Notes under the pieces: model-generated | Seen by the model: the letters and a program-made list of their open reading frames with translations, nothing else | The model's database searches: none | What the model was told of the DNA's origin: nothing | Source: Hazenella coriacea | Lineage (GTDB): Bacteria; Bacillota; Bacilli; Thermoactinomycetales; Thermoactinomycetaceae | Reading direction: 5' to 3' | Length of the DNA stretch: 64,000 nucleotides | NCBI RefSeq assembly: GCF_004341825.1 | Contig: NZ_SMAG01000001.1 | Coordinates: forward strand, 558,001 to 622,000 | Part shown: piece by piece, positions 33,503-42,913 of the stretch | Layout of the letters: each line of letters starts with the position of its first letter | Position numbering within the stretch: the first letter of the stretch is position 1 | Translations under genes and position numbers: made by a program

Positions 33503-34644
33503 CACACTCCCTCCTGAACTCCACTTAGCTCCGGCTCCGTCTGATCATTCGAAAATGATTGAGTCAAGGGAGGAGTCTCTTTTTCCCATTTTAATAAAAT
33601 CATTTCCGAACTAAATCCTGGACCCAATGCGTTCATCAAGCCATAACTTCCTGCACGATGCCCTTGCTCTAACTCTCTTTTTAAGACAAATAAGACAGTA
33701 GCTGATGACATATTTCCATACTCGTTAAGAACCGAATGAGCATGTGTAAACTTTTCCATCGGTACTTGTAAAGCCTCTTGATAGGCTTGAATCACTTTCA
33801 TCCCACCGGGATGGGTAATAAAATGTTCAATCTCTTCGATATGTAACTGTCTGTTCGTTAGAAGCTGATCCACCACTGGCTTCACATGTGATCTCACAAT
33901 GGTAGGAATATCTTTTGAAAACAATACTTTCAATCCATCGTCCATAACCTCCCAACCCATTACACCTAACGAATCTGACCAAATCGTACTCATGCTTTGT
34001 ACAATACGAGGAGCGTTAACAGACTGAGAAAGATCTACTTCATCTCCTACCACTAACACCGCTGCTGCACCATCTGCGAAAAGTGAAGTAGCTACTAGGT
34101 TACTTTTGGAGCTATCGTTCCGTCGAAACGTAAGCCCACAACATTCAACTGCCAATAAAAGAACTTTGCTGTCAGGAAATGCTTTTGTAAACTCATAAGC
34201 TCGTGATAAGCCAGCCACTCCTCCCGCACATCCTAATCCCCAAATAGGGGTTCGTTTGATATGGGAATTCATCTCCAATTGGTTGATTAGATATGCATCA
34301 ATACTCGGAGTCGCAATCCCTGTGGTGGAAACAAAAATAATGTGATCAATTTCTTGAGGGGCTATTCCAGCGGCATCCAAACATTGTTGAATCGCCTCTT
34401 CTCCCAATTGACATGCAGTTTCCATATATGCTTGATTGCGCTCAGAAAGTGTCCTCTCTTGTTCAAACCAACTAATCGGCTGACTAAAACGACGTTTATG
34501 GATCGCTGTATTCTCAAAAATAGTAAGGAGTCGATCAATATTTGAAAATGATCCTTCAAAAATCTGCTTAGCAAATTGACGTGCCTCATCTTGGGCAATC
34601 ACATATTGGGGAACGGCAGTTCCTACCGAAATAACTCGACTCAT
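33502..34644 (-). CDS. bpsA: Type III polyketide synthase (BpsA-like)
   Basis: The 380-residue protein is a chalcone-synthase-fold enzyme with the Cys-His-Asn triad: C139 in WGLGCAGG, H278 in FITHPGG and N311 in NEYGNMSS. BpsA of B. subtilis condenses long-chain acyl-CoA with malonyl- and methylmalonyl-CoA to give triketide pyrones. The downstream methyltransferase confirms the pathway. The start follows GGAGGGATTTC. Confidence 0.92.
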   Translation of the reverse strand: MSRVISVGTAVPQYVIAQDEARQFAKQIFEGSFSNIDRLLTIFENTAIHKRRFSQPISWFEQERTLSERNQAYMETACQLGEEAIQQCLDAAGIAPQEIDHIIFVSTTGIATPSIDAYLINQLEMNSHIKRTPIWGLGCAGGVAGLSRAYEFTKAFPDSKVLLLAVECCGLTFRRNDSSKSNLVATSLFADGAAAVLVVGDEVDLSQSVNAPRIVQSMSTIWSDSLGVMGWEVMDDGLKVLFSKDIPTIVRSHVKPVVDQLLTNRQLHIEEIEHFITHPGGMKVIQAYQEALQVPMEKFTHAHSVLNEYGNMSSATVLFVLKRELEQGHRAGSYGLMNALGPGFSSEMILLKWEKETPPLTQSFSNDQTEPELSGVQEGV

Positions 34645-34777
34645 GAAATCCCTCCAATCAACTGTCTATATATCTCTTATCATTTCTTTGGAAGGTAAAA
34701 TTATACAAAGGCATAGGACGCTTTTTATTCGTTCATACTAGTCATATCTTTCATAGATCAAGAAGAAGGTGGAAAGA

Positions 34778-35452
34778 TTGTTAGCCGTTTGGCAAAAAGA
34801 GTTTTGGGAATTATTTCGGGGATTTCGTATATGGTTGATTTTATTTAGTTTGTTCCTCATTTCATATCAACTTTATCACTGGTTTCCATCGTTCTCTTCG
34901 ATTCTCTTTGGAGAGCCGTTATATATCGCCCAATATAGTTGGAGCTTCGACCTCATTTTTCGCTTGATGGGTTTTTTACTTATATTTATCATATCTCATG
35001 GATCGATCAGCCAAGAAGTTCAGTCGGGTCGAATTCGTTTGTGGATCACTTCTGTCACCAGAGGAAACCTAATTCTAGGAAAGTACTTAGGAGTTCTAAC
35101 ATTTTGGTTATTCACTGTAACATTGATCTACCTTGTTTTTTCCTATCTTGACCGTTCATTCTCCTTTTATATTCTCTTCCATTTATGGAGTATCGTTTTT
35201 TTGGCTGTTGGAATCACTCTTTTATTTTCTACGTTATGGACAAAACAAACCTATATACTACTTGTTGGCTTTCTAACTGCAATCGCTCTGATCATCATCG
35301 AAGGAGCAGTGATGATTACCACCGATCAACCTGTATTTTCCTTTGCAACGTTTATTTTTGATTGGACAAGCTTGCTCCCTTGGATTTGGATTGAGATCGG
35401 ATTACTAGCTTTGTGGGGAGCCATTTTTATCTTAAGGAGAAAGGACCTCTAA
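34778..35452 (+). CDS. ABC-2 type transporter permease
   Basis: The protein has about six membrane helices and the short N-terminal motif LAVWQKEFWELFRGFRIW seen in ABC-2 permeases, with a GRIRLWITSVTRGNLILGKYLG loop. I chose the TTG 5 bases after AAGGTGG; a GTG nine bases upstream sits on this site. With the ATPase encoded one base later it forms a two-gene exporter divergent from the alkylpyrone genes. The cargo is unknown. Confidence 0.82.
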   Translation: MLAVWQKEFWELFRGFRIWLILFSLFLISYQLYHWFPSFSSILFGEPLYIAQYSWSFDLIFRLMGFLLIFIISHGSISQEVQSGRIRLWITSVTRGNLILGKYLGVLTFWLFTVTLIYLVFSYLDRSFSFYILFHLWSIVFLAVGITLLFSTLWTKQTYILLVGFLTAIALIIIEGAVMITTDQPVFSFATFIFDWTSLLPWIWIEIGLLALWGAIFILRRKDL

Positions 35453-35453
35453 G

Positions 35454-36101
35454 ATGATCCGAATGGAAAATGTAAGTAAACAGTACGACGGAAGACGAGT
35501 CATTCATCAAGTACAACTACATGTAAAATCAGGTGAATTATTCGGGTTGGTAGGAAATAACGGTGCCGGGAAAAGCACAACCATTCATTTATTAGCTGGA
35601 ATTATCCATTCCACTACAGGTACTATCCGGATATTAGAAGAACCCCCTGGGCATTCAGCTTATTTTTTCCAAAATGTAGGGATTGTAACAGAAAATCAAT
35701 CATATTTTAATGAAATGAGCGCTCTCGAACACATGCTATTCTTTAACAAAGTAAAAGGACAAAGACAAAAACGACAACAATTACGTGAAATCTTACGTTT
35801 AGTAGAATTGGACCCTACGAATCAAAAAACTGTTCAGCAATTCTCTCAAGGAATGAAAAAAAGGCTTGGAATCGCCCTAGCCCTTCTTTCCCAGCCACAA
35901 ATATTATTATTCGATGAGCCAACTACTTCTTTAGATCCTTCAGCGACTTCGATGGTTTATTCTCTGTTTCAAGATCTAGCTCAACAAGGGACTACCCTCT
36001 TTTTAACATCCTCCCATCGAGAAGAGTGCGAGTCGATCTGTACCCGAATGGGTATTTTAGAAAATGGATCCATTCGTTCACTTGAATTGAATCCAACATA
36101 A
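35454..36101 (+). CDS. ABC transporter ATP-binding protein
   Basis: The 215-residue protein has Walker A GNNGAGKST, Q-loop NQSYFNEM, signature FSQGMKKRLGIALAL and Walker B ILLFDEPTTSLD. It partners with the permease immediately upstream. It is shorter than the usual 230-300 residues because it lacks a C-terminal extension. The start follows AAGGAGAAAGGACC. Confidence 0.9.
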   Translation: MIRMENVSKQYDGRRVIHQVQLHVKSGELFGLVGNNGAGKSTTIHLLAGIIHSTTGTIRILEEPPGHSAYFFQNVGIVTENQSYFNEMSALEHMLFFNKVKGQRQKRQQLREILRLVELDPTNQKTVQQFSQGMKKRLGIALALLSQPQILLFDEPTTSLDPSATSMVYSLFQDLAQQGTTLFLTSSHREECESICTRMGILENGSIRSLELNPT

Positions 36102-36107
36102 GTCAAA

Positions 36108-36440
36108 CTAAAATGACAAAATAAAAGCATAGTAGATCACTGTAAATAATAAGACCATGATCATATAACTGTATATATATGTAAAAATACGCAAAAAACG
36201 TTTTTGGATCTGTGTGCGAATCTTATGGGTTACCTTTTTAATCACCCACCAATAAAAAGGAAACAGAAATAGTACACTAAATCCGTTTACCCAACCCACC
36301 AGCCAATCTTTACCTAATTCAGAGGGTTGACCAGAAGCAAAGTCAAATTGATCAAGAATCACCCACCGCCCGATTAAAAAAACCATAATCAGAACCACAT
36401 TATAGATCATCCATTTCCGTTGCAACAAAAAAACCCCCAT
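36108..36440 (-). CDS. Hypothetical three-helix membrane protein
   Basis: The 110-residue protein is not recognised. It has helices at about 12-29 (MIYNVVLIMVFLIGRWVI), 50-66 and 87-108, joined by a basic loop. No convincing ribosome site precedes the first ATG; a later ATG (at WMIYNVV) is possible. It is convergent with the ABC ATPase gene, 6 bases away. Confidence 0.55.
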   Translation of the reverse strand: MGVFLLQRKWMIYNVVLIMVFLIGRWVILDQFDFASGQPSELGKDWLVGWVNGFSVLFLFPFYWWVIKKVTHKIRTQIQKRFLRIFTYIYSYMIMVLLFTVIYYAFILSF

Positions 36441-36512
36441 CTACGTACTATCTGTTTAACAGTATAGCAGAAGGAGGTGGGGTGCAAGTTCCTTGCTTGA
36501 AATAAAGCATAA

Positions 36513-36815
36513 TTAAATCTTTATTATTTTCCATATTAAATATCTAATTCCAGCCACAATTAAAGCTGATACTATGCCAAAAAGAATGTCTCCTTGACCA
36601 TCTGTCAGAGAATGTAGATAAAACAGTAGTCCCCATCCAATCATTCTACCTACGACATCAATAAAAAACATCGAAATAAAAAGTATAACCAAAATGATGA
36701 TCGTTGCTGAAAGTGAATGAAATCTCACTCCGAGCAAAAAAGACAATATACATATTTCTAAAATGGGTAAAAAGCTATGAAATAATCTAAATAAGGATCT
36801 GGTCAAACCTCCCAA
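36513..36815 (-). CDS. Small membrane protein at the end of the secretion operon
   Basis: From the TTG after AAAGGTGG (7 bases) the protein is 100 residues with three to four membrane helices (FLPILEICILSFLLGVRF, ATIIILVILFISMFFIDVVGRMIGWGLLFYL, GIVSALIVAGIRYLIW). I do not recognise it. It is the last gene of the type IV secretion operon direction and could belong to it, about 100 bases after the VirD4-like stop. Confidence 0.6.
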   Translation of the reverse strand: MGGLTRSLFRLFHSFLPILEICILSFLLGVRFHSLSATIIILVILFISMFFIDVVGRMIGWGLLFYLHSLTDGQGDILFGIVSALIVAGIRYLIWKIIKI

Positions 36816-36883
36816 TGTTGAACCACCTTTCATAAACATGATGATGAGACACGAATGATGAATAAATTCCTATGTATTCATTT

Positions 36884-36914
36884 CCTGATCCCATAGGATA
36901 CCTACAGGATCAGG
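36884..36914 (-). terminator. Hairpin after the VirD4-like gene
   Basis: CCTGATCC / GGATCAGG forms an 8-bp stem 6 bases after the stop codon. The flank TAGGAATTCAT is poor in T, so termination would be partial at best. Confidence 0.4.
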
Positions 36915-36919
36915 GCACA

Positions 36920-39523
36920 TTAGGAATCTTGGGAGTCGGTTTGAATTGGATTCATATATTCTGCAATTTCTCGATCCACTTCTGAGATCGGACGAACTTC
37001 AGTAGATTCTTGCATCAAGGCCAAGCCCCACGCTGAACCCCATTCCATTGCTTGATCTCTTTCATTGGTTAAATGGTTGGCTTCTTTCCCATCTGGCAAA
37101 TAGACAAGAGGAGGTTCATTCTCCACTACACAAGTGGTTACACTACTCCGTTGATTTCTTTTTGATCGAATATATAGTGCTGCATTTCGCTCAGGTAATC
37201 TTTCTACAAATTTAGCACTCAATGTTTGACGAGTGAGATGTTCCACATGAGTGGAACCTTCTGTTTGACCACAACTAATAATCATTCCGATATTGGAGCG
37301 AATCGCATGAACTAAGTCTTCATCCTTAAACTGATCAATTTCGCGGGTGATCAGTCCAAGTCCAAACGCATACTTCCGGTCTTCGGATAGGATTTCGGTG
37401 AGTAATGGTAATTGTACAAGCTGTGCTTCATCTACCATCATTAGATGGAATTTAGCTCCCGATGGTCGTCTCTTCGCGGCTTGATGATATTGGTTAATTA
37501 AATGTCCAACCACTGCCCGAATATCATAGCCTTTCATTCCATTCGTATCGATCAAAACAATATGTCCTTCATCCATATACTTTCTAATATCTAGAGTCAT
37601 TTCTTTTTGACAAAATAAACGCCTCAACGTAGGGTTTTGTAAAATTCGATCGACTCGTTGGAGAACCGGTTCCATCTCATTCTTCAATTCTTGCTCGTCA
37701 ACATTTGCCCAGTAACGCTTTACATACGGATCTTGAATATGTTGAACTACCTTTTCACGAAAGTCTGGACTACGAAATAAATCATCAACTCCGAGAATGG
37801 TGTGGGTTTCTTGATCCTCCAGTAAACTTTGAACTGCAAGACTCATCAACCGTCTCGTTCTTAATAAAGACTCATCGGATTCATCCTGTGTAACTAAAAT
37901 AGTAGCAACTTGATTAGCCAAGTGATTGGTCGTATAACCTTGTCTCTTATGCAAAAGGTTCAACGCTGGCACACTCGTTGAATCATCGGACAGGTTAAAG
38001 TGATGGATCTTCTCTTTCGGAAATGATATGCCATACTGTTCTGCCGTTCGTAAACGATTTTCAATAATAGGGATAATCTCTCGAGCTGGATCGACAATAG
38101 TGAAACCTGGATGTTCATCTGGATTTTGAAACCACTCATCCAAAAACGATTGGATCATATCGATCGCTAGACTTGATTTCCCCATCCCACTTGCTCCAGT
38201 AAGCAGAAAATGCTTGCTCAATTGGTCGGTACTAATACGGACTTCACGATTTTCCAACGGATGCTTAATTTTCCCAATGAGTACTCCTTCGCTTAAATCA
38301 CCATAGGCTAATGAACGCTGGTTGGCTTCTAAGTGAACAATATAGCCTCTGGTATCAACCCCTGCATCTTTATCAGGTTCTTGATATATCCAATGGTCTC
38401 CAGGAGGTAAGTGAAATAAGTTAGCAATCTCATCACATGTCCAAGTCATAATTGTAAAAGGAAACGGAATCGGTACAAGGTTGCGATCTGCCAATGGATT
38501 CCAAAAGTCATGCTTCCAAAAACGGATCGCGCCATCATAATTAACAGCTGTTTCGATGGATTCAGCTGTAGACCGGACAACTGAAATTGCCTGAGGATGA
38601 TTCGACCATAAGGAAAGGCGGACATGAAAGGTAAGTTCCCGACCTGTGAGTCTCTGAGTTAAGCTAACCCTTCTAGCTTTCTCTTCAGGGTCCATATCTT
38701 TCATCTTTTTGTTTTTCAGACTATCAAGTACATCTTCCGATCGTTCCTCCAACTCTTTCCAACTAACTGGAGAAAACTGTAAATCCAAATAAGTTCCAGG
38801 CCGTAAGCAATTGAGAATACTAGCTAATTGACTCTGCTTTTTCTCTTGTAATGAAACAAGAGGTAATCCTTTTCGACCCCCTAGTTGGAAAGTAAAATGA
38901 CCACCTGATCCACCTTTTTCGGGATGTGGAAAATCTTCTGAAGCGATATCATGAATTTCCGCTGAAGGAAAAACGCTTCGTAAAGTATCCTTTACACTAT
39001 TTTCTTTATCGATCGGATAAGCAAGGTAAATTCCAATTTCATTGCGGTCAGGAGGAATCGCAAATCGTAAGCGAAACCAAGGTTGCCCCATTTTTAATCT
39101 TACTTGCCATAACCTCGCCATTCCACCAAAGGTTCTAGTTAATTCGGCAATTTTATCCAACTCTAATCGAACATCTGTAGAAGGTAAGATCCGTAGATAC
39201 TTAACTGTATTTCTAGCTACATTTCGATAATGAGACTTGGAAAAATAGATCCCTACAAAATAAACAACTCCACCAATAATCGCAAGTAAAATCAGAACGG
39301 GTAACCAAGTAAGCAGGAGATCTCCCGCTGAACTTAACCAAGTCCCCATAGTCTTTTCGGTATTCTCTGCCTTAGTAGGTTCGTCCAACCATTTGCTCAG
39401 TTGTACCCACAAATACCAAACTCCAGTAGCCACACCACCAAATACAACGACAAAGAAAAACACTTTAGCAACCGTACGAAATAAATCATCACTACCTTTA
39501 GGAACATTGTTCCATGGAAACAA
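36920..39523 (-). CDS. VirD4/TraD-type coupling ATPase of the secretion system
   Basis: The 867-residue protein has two N-terminal membrane helices (about 20-40 and 68-93), a large middle domain and a RecA-like ATPase domain with Walker A GASGMGKS at 443-450 and Walker B LMMVDEAQ near 695. This is the layout of type IV coupling proteins and HerA/TraG-like ATPases that feed DNA or protein to the channel. The TTG start follows AAAGGTGGGG. It is the most distal large gene of the operon. Confidence 0.8.
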   Translation of the reverse strand: MFPWNNVPKGSDDLFRTVAKVFFFVVVFGGVATGVWYLWVQLSKWLDEPTKAENTEKTMGTWLSSAGDLLLTWLPVLILLAIIGGVVYFVGIYFSKSHYRNVARNTVKYLRILPSTDVRLELDKIAELTRTFGGMARLWQVRLKMGQPWFRLRFAIPPDRNEIGIYLAYPIDKENSVKDTLRSVFPSAEIHDIASEDFPHPEKGGSGGHFTFQLGGRKGLPLVSLQEKKQSQLASILNCLRPGTYLDLQFSPVSWKELEERSEDVLDSLKNKKMKDMDPEEKARRVSLTQRLTGRELTFHVRLSLWSNHPQAISVVRSTAESIETAVNYDGAIRFWKHDFWNPLADRNLVPIPFPFTIMTWTCDEIANLFHLPPGDHWIYQEPDKDAGVDTRGYIVHLEANQRSLAYGDLSEGVLIGKIKHPLENREVRISTDQLSKHFLLTGASGMGKSSLAIDMIQSFLDEWFQNPDEHPGFTIVDPAREIIPIIENRLRTAEQYGISFPKEKIHHFNLSDDSTSVPALNLLHKRQGYTTNHLANQVATILVTQDESDESLLRTRRLMSLAVQSLLEDQETHTILGVDDLFRSPDFREKVVQHIQDPYVKRYWANVDEQELKNEMEPVLQRVDRILQNPTLRRLFCQKEMTLDIRKYMDEGHIVLIDTNGMKGYDIRAVVGHLINQYHQAAKRRPSGAKFHLMMVDEAQLVQLPLLTEILSEDRKYAFGLGLITREIDQFKDEDLVHAIRSNIGMIISCGQTEGSTHVEHLTRQTLSAKFVERLPERNAALYIRSKRNQRSSVTTCVVENEPPLVYLPDGKEANHLTNERDQAMEWGSAWGLALMQESTEVRPISEVDREIAEYMNPIQTDSQDS

Positions 39524-39660
39524 ACAAACCCCACCTTTCTTGTACTCTTTGATAAGAAGAGCTTAATCGATTACACTAAAGTCGAATGATGTAGAAAATT
39601 CCATAGTATGATAAATTTCTCTATAAAAATATTTTTTCCTTTTCGTTGAATTCACTATTT

Positions 39661-40806
39661 TTAAGGTCTTTGAACGAGTAATTCTGGATTAATCGCTTGA
39701 CCGTTCTTATGAATTTCAAAATGTAGATGGGGTCCTGTACTCCAACCATTACTTCCCATTAAAGCAATCAGATCACCTTGAGCTACTTCTTGCCCAAGCT
39801 GTACTTTTACATCATGTGGCTCCATATGTGCATAAAGGGTACGAAATCCGTTTCCATGATCAATCACAATTTTCCAACCATATCCACTCGACTTTCTTGA
39901 TTCCACAACAATTCCACCATCGCTCGCCAGAATCGGAGTACCATACCCTTTTCCGATATCAATTCCAGCATGTTTTTTATATACTTTTTTTATGGGGTGG
40001 AATCGGTCGCCATAGTCATCAGTAAGAGTGCCTCCAGGTACTGGCCAAGCAAATTCACCTTTGACAAGGTGTAAACCTGTTCCATTCTTTGGAGAAGGGA
40101 CCGCAAAGGATTCAGCAAATCCTTTCACCTTAAGTACATAATTTTCATAGTCGTGATTATAGTGCCAAACAGGTCCTTTACGTGCAAACCAATCTTCACC
40201 TGGTGTATAGTTAGCAGATAAATAGTTAGCCGTTGAATGGATCGCATCTACAGGATCATAGGGATCAGCTTTACCATCACCATTGGCATCCACTCCATAT
40301 CCTCCATACTTCGCAATTAAAGCCGGATTCGTAATATCTACGTGATCTGGTAAATTTCCTAATCGAGTTCCCCCTGGATGACTCCAACCTACCCATGTTT
40401 TAGGCATGAACTGAGTATGCCCCCGTGCTCCGACAGAACTTACACTTAAGTTCCTCCCAAAGTCAGTCTCAATTTTATGGATACCAGCAAGTACTTGCCA
40501 AGGAACTCCATATTTTTTCCCTGCTTCTTGATAGATAGGTAGATAGGATTGTGCTACTACAGGGAAGCCTTCAGCAACTTCCCATTGTTCAGACCCTTCA
40601 CCCACAGAAGGTTGATTACTTGAAAATAGACTGATAAATAGAACGCCTATCACCATACAAATTACAATTCCAACCATGGAAATGATAGCAATAAACGAGC
40701 CGACAAATACTTTAGTGGTAGGATTAACATTTCTTCGTCTTGATCTCAAACGGAATTTTTTATGGATTTTGGAAGTCTGGGACATCGGTTTAGTCGATGC
40801 TGGCAT
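39661..40806 (-). CDS. Membrane-anchored wall hydrolase: lysozyme-like plus M23 (VirB1-like)
   Basis: A basic N-terminus and one membrane helix (about 35-62) lead to a lysozyme-like transglycosylase domain with E113 in LAGIHKIETDFG, TQFMPKTW and the Ca-loop-like GVDANGDGKADPYDPVDAIH. A C-terminal M23 peptidase follows with H279-x3-D283 and H360-L-H362. Such two-enzyme proteins open the wall for Gram-positive type IV secretion. The ATG follows GGAGGTAAATCTGC. It overlaps the previous gene by 17 bases. Confidence 0.88.
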   Translation of the reverse strand: MPASTKPMSQTSKIHKKFRLRSRRRNVNPTTKVFVGSFIAIISMVGIVICMVIGVLFISLFSSNQPSVGEGSEQWEVAEGFPVVAQSYLPIYQEAGKKYGVPWQVLAGIHKIETDFGRNLSVSSVGARGHTQFMPKTWVGWSHPGGTRLGNLPDHVDITNPALIAKYGGYGVDANGDGKADPYDPVDAIHSTANYLSANYTPGEDWFARKGPVWHYNHDYENYVLKVKGFAESFAVPSPKNGTGLHLVKGEFAWPVPGGTLTDDYGDRFHPIKKVYKKHAGIDIGKGYGTPILASDGGIVVESRKSSGYGWKIVIDHGNGFRTLYAHMEPHDVKVQLGQEVAQGDLIALMGSNGWSTGPHLHFEIHKNGQAINPELLVQRP

Positions 40807-41359
40807 GCAGATTTACCTCCTCCACCAACCAATCACTCCCCTGCTTTTGTAAAATCACCTGATAAACCTTTTCTACTGGTCTTTGTTGATTGTCTACTTG
40901 CTCTATAACAACCGTCTCTAATAAACAATCCACTTTGATCCCAACTGCCTCACAACTTTTATTAGTGATCTTTTGAAATTGACTACTTTGTACGCCTTGA
41001 ACAGGACGAGCTAATTCAACTTCCATTTTTAGCGTTTCGTAAAACTCATCTGTCATCAATGATTTTAGCTGGCTAAGCCATTCACTCTTATTGACTTGAT
41101 TGGCATATGGTTGAATAAACTGCTCAGCAACCTGTTGAGCTGCTGAAAGTTCAGCTGGTGGAAGAGTTTCATTTTGTTCAACGGGGGCTACAGGTGATGG
41201 ATCAGATACAACTGGATGAGGCTTTGACTCAGAAATTGAACCATCTACCCAACCGAGTGATAGAAGAACATATTTGGTCAAAAAACCAACCACAATAAAG
41301 GAAAACAGAACCAATAGTAATAAACGACGACGATCACTGGGTAGATTGGTGTTAAACAT
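40790..41359 (-). CDS. Small TcpC/VirB8-like membrane-anchored protein
   Basis: The 189-residue protein has one N-terminal membrane helix (about 12-34), a Pro/Ser/Glu-rich linker and a C-terminal domain (about 75-189) with NTF2-like character (AEQFIQPYANQ, EWLSQLKSLMTDEFYETLK, VYQVILQKQGSDWLVEEV). TcpC/VirB8 proteins of conjugation channels share this fold. It is the second such protein of the operon. The start follows AAGGAGGCATGATCC. Confidence 0.65.
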   Translation of the reverse strand: MFNTNLPSDRRRLLLLVLFSFIVVGFLTKYVLLSLGWVDGSISESKPHPVVSDPSPVAPVEQNETLPPAELSAAQQVAEQFIQPYANQVNKSEWLSQLKSLMTDEFYETLKMEVELARPVQGVQSSQFQKITNKSCEAVGIKVDCLLETVVIEQVDNQQRPVEKVYQVILQKQGSDWLVEEVNLHASID

Positions 41360-41384
41360 GGATCATGCCTCCTTCAACCCCACT

Positions 41385-42851
41385 TTATTTTCTCTTCGCA
41401 TTAATCTTTTTCATCCGTGCAGCCATGGTCTCAGAATACTTAGTGACATAGGTGACAGGTAACTTAATGTTTAATTCCCCTTTAAAATCATCGACTTTAC
41501 CCATAGGTGCTTTTAGGATGCTAAACAGCTCATCCCGTTTCCAAACAACCCCCATAACTAAAATGACCTGCATAGCAATCGTCCATACATAACCTACTTT
41601 TTCAGGAGGACTCATTTGGTAGAGGAATTGTGAGATGGTTAACAACATACTAAAAAAGACACCAATAATTAGCTTTACCAATTGATAACCAATAAATTTT
41701 TTAAACCAAGCAGTAGCCACAGAGTTTAACGTAGGGTGTAGTCCCATTAAGAAAGCAAACGGGGCAAACAATGTAGCTAACACAAAAATAAATTGAAAAA
41801 CTAACATCGCTCCTGCAATCAGTAAGAAAAGAAAGCCTAAAATGACGTGAGAAATAAATAACATAATCAGTAGGGTTAATCGTTGAAATACGCCATCTGA
41901 AGTAACCATTACATTTGGTTCATGACCAACCCCATTTCTTTCATTCAAGACCGCTTGAGCTCGAGAGGTACTGCCTGGTTTATGATCTAAGATTTTACGT
42001 ATTCGCTCTGGAGTCAATGAAGGATCATTAGCTGTTTTTCCATATTGCAACATCAGATAAGGCTCATAAATAAGCATAGTGTATAGTTGGTCTGCGACAA
42101 CCATGGAGGAGACATCCGCTGGGTATTTAGCCTCATCTCCACTCATCTCCTGTTGAAAAGCAACACCAACCCCCATTACTTCCTGATTAAGACCGCTAGA
42201 GATATCGTTAACGTAGCGCATGACCCCACCCACATTAGCAAAAAAAGCGAGACCTAGTACTAAGATGAGTAAGCTACTTAACATACCAGTTAGAGCCTTA
42301 GTTGTTTTCTTCTGAATCATACCTGTATATGCAATCCAAGCCCCAGCTAAGATAATCATTAGTGTAAGAAAATTGCCCATTAGCCCTGTTTTCCCATAAC
42401 CAGAACCATTAAAGCCTGCTAATTGTTGGACAGACTTTTCAATAGAGTCCGCAAATTCATTTACAATGTCTAATGAAAAAGCATTTTCTACAATCATGAT
42501 CACTGTAAAATCCCATGTCAGGATTGACTGCCAACCAAAGTTGTTCAGATCATTCATAATGGAATGTCCTTGATTAGAAACCTTTTTATCCCATTCTAAT
42601 AATCCAGTCTCAAGGTTAATATCCAGATAATACCGACTGGGAGGATATTTACTATATTTGACATTATAACCTTTCTTCTCAGCTTCCTTAATTTTATCTT
42701 CAGGAAAGATCGTTAAGATATCACCAATTAAGCTAAAGCCCTCTGAGCTTTGTTCCGCTTTTTCCTCTGCATAAACAGCTTGCGTTCCTGGAATAACAGT
42801 TATCCAGATGAGAAGAGTCAAGAAGATCATCCATGTTCTTCTTTTGTTCAT
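41385..42851 (-). CDS. VirB6/TrbL-like polytopic channel protein
   Basis: From the ATG chosen the protein is 488 residues with a signal peptide (MNKRRTWMIFLTLLIWITVIPGTQAVYAEE), an extracellular segment and about seven later membrane helices. Polytopic proteins with a processed signal and this position in the operon correspond to TcpH/VirB6, the inner channel of Gram-positive conjugation systems. An earlier ATG in frame has no better site. Confidence 0.72.
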   Translation of the reverse strand: MNKRRTWMIFLTLLIWITVIPGTQAVYAEEKAEQSSEGFSLIGDILTIFPEDKIKEAEKKGYNVKYSKYPPSRYYLDINLETGLLEWDKKVSNQGHSIMNDLNNFGWQSILTWDFTVIMIVENAFSLDIVNEFADSIEKSVQQLAGFNGSGYGKTGLMGNFLTLMIILAGAWIAYTGMIQKKTTKALTGMLSSLLILVLGLAFFANVGGVMRYVNDISSGLNQEVMGVGVAFQQEMSGDEAKYPADVSSMVVADQLYTMLIYEPYLMLQYGKTANDPSLTPERIRKILDHKPGSTSRAQAVLNERNGVGHEPNVMVTSDGVFQRLTLLIMLFISHVILGFLFLLIAGAMLVFQFIFVLATLFAPFAFLMGLHPTLNSVATAWFKKFIGYQLVKLIIGVFFSMLLTISQFLYQMSPPEKVGYVWTIAMQVILVMGVVWKRDELFSILKAPMGKVDDFKGELNIKLPVTYVTKYSETMAARMKKINAKRK

Positions 42852-42913
42852 CGTCGCCTTTTCTCCTTCTATAAGCAGTCTGATTTTACAGTGCAAACCT
42901 CCTCGTCACCGAT

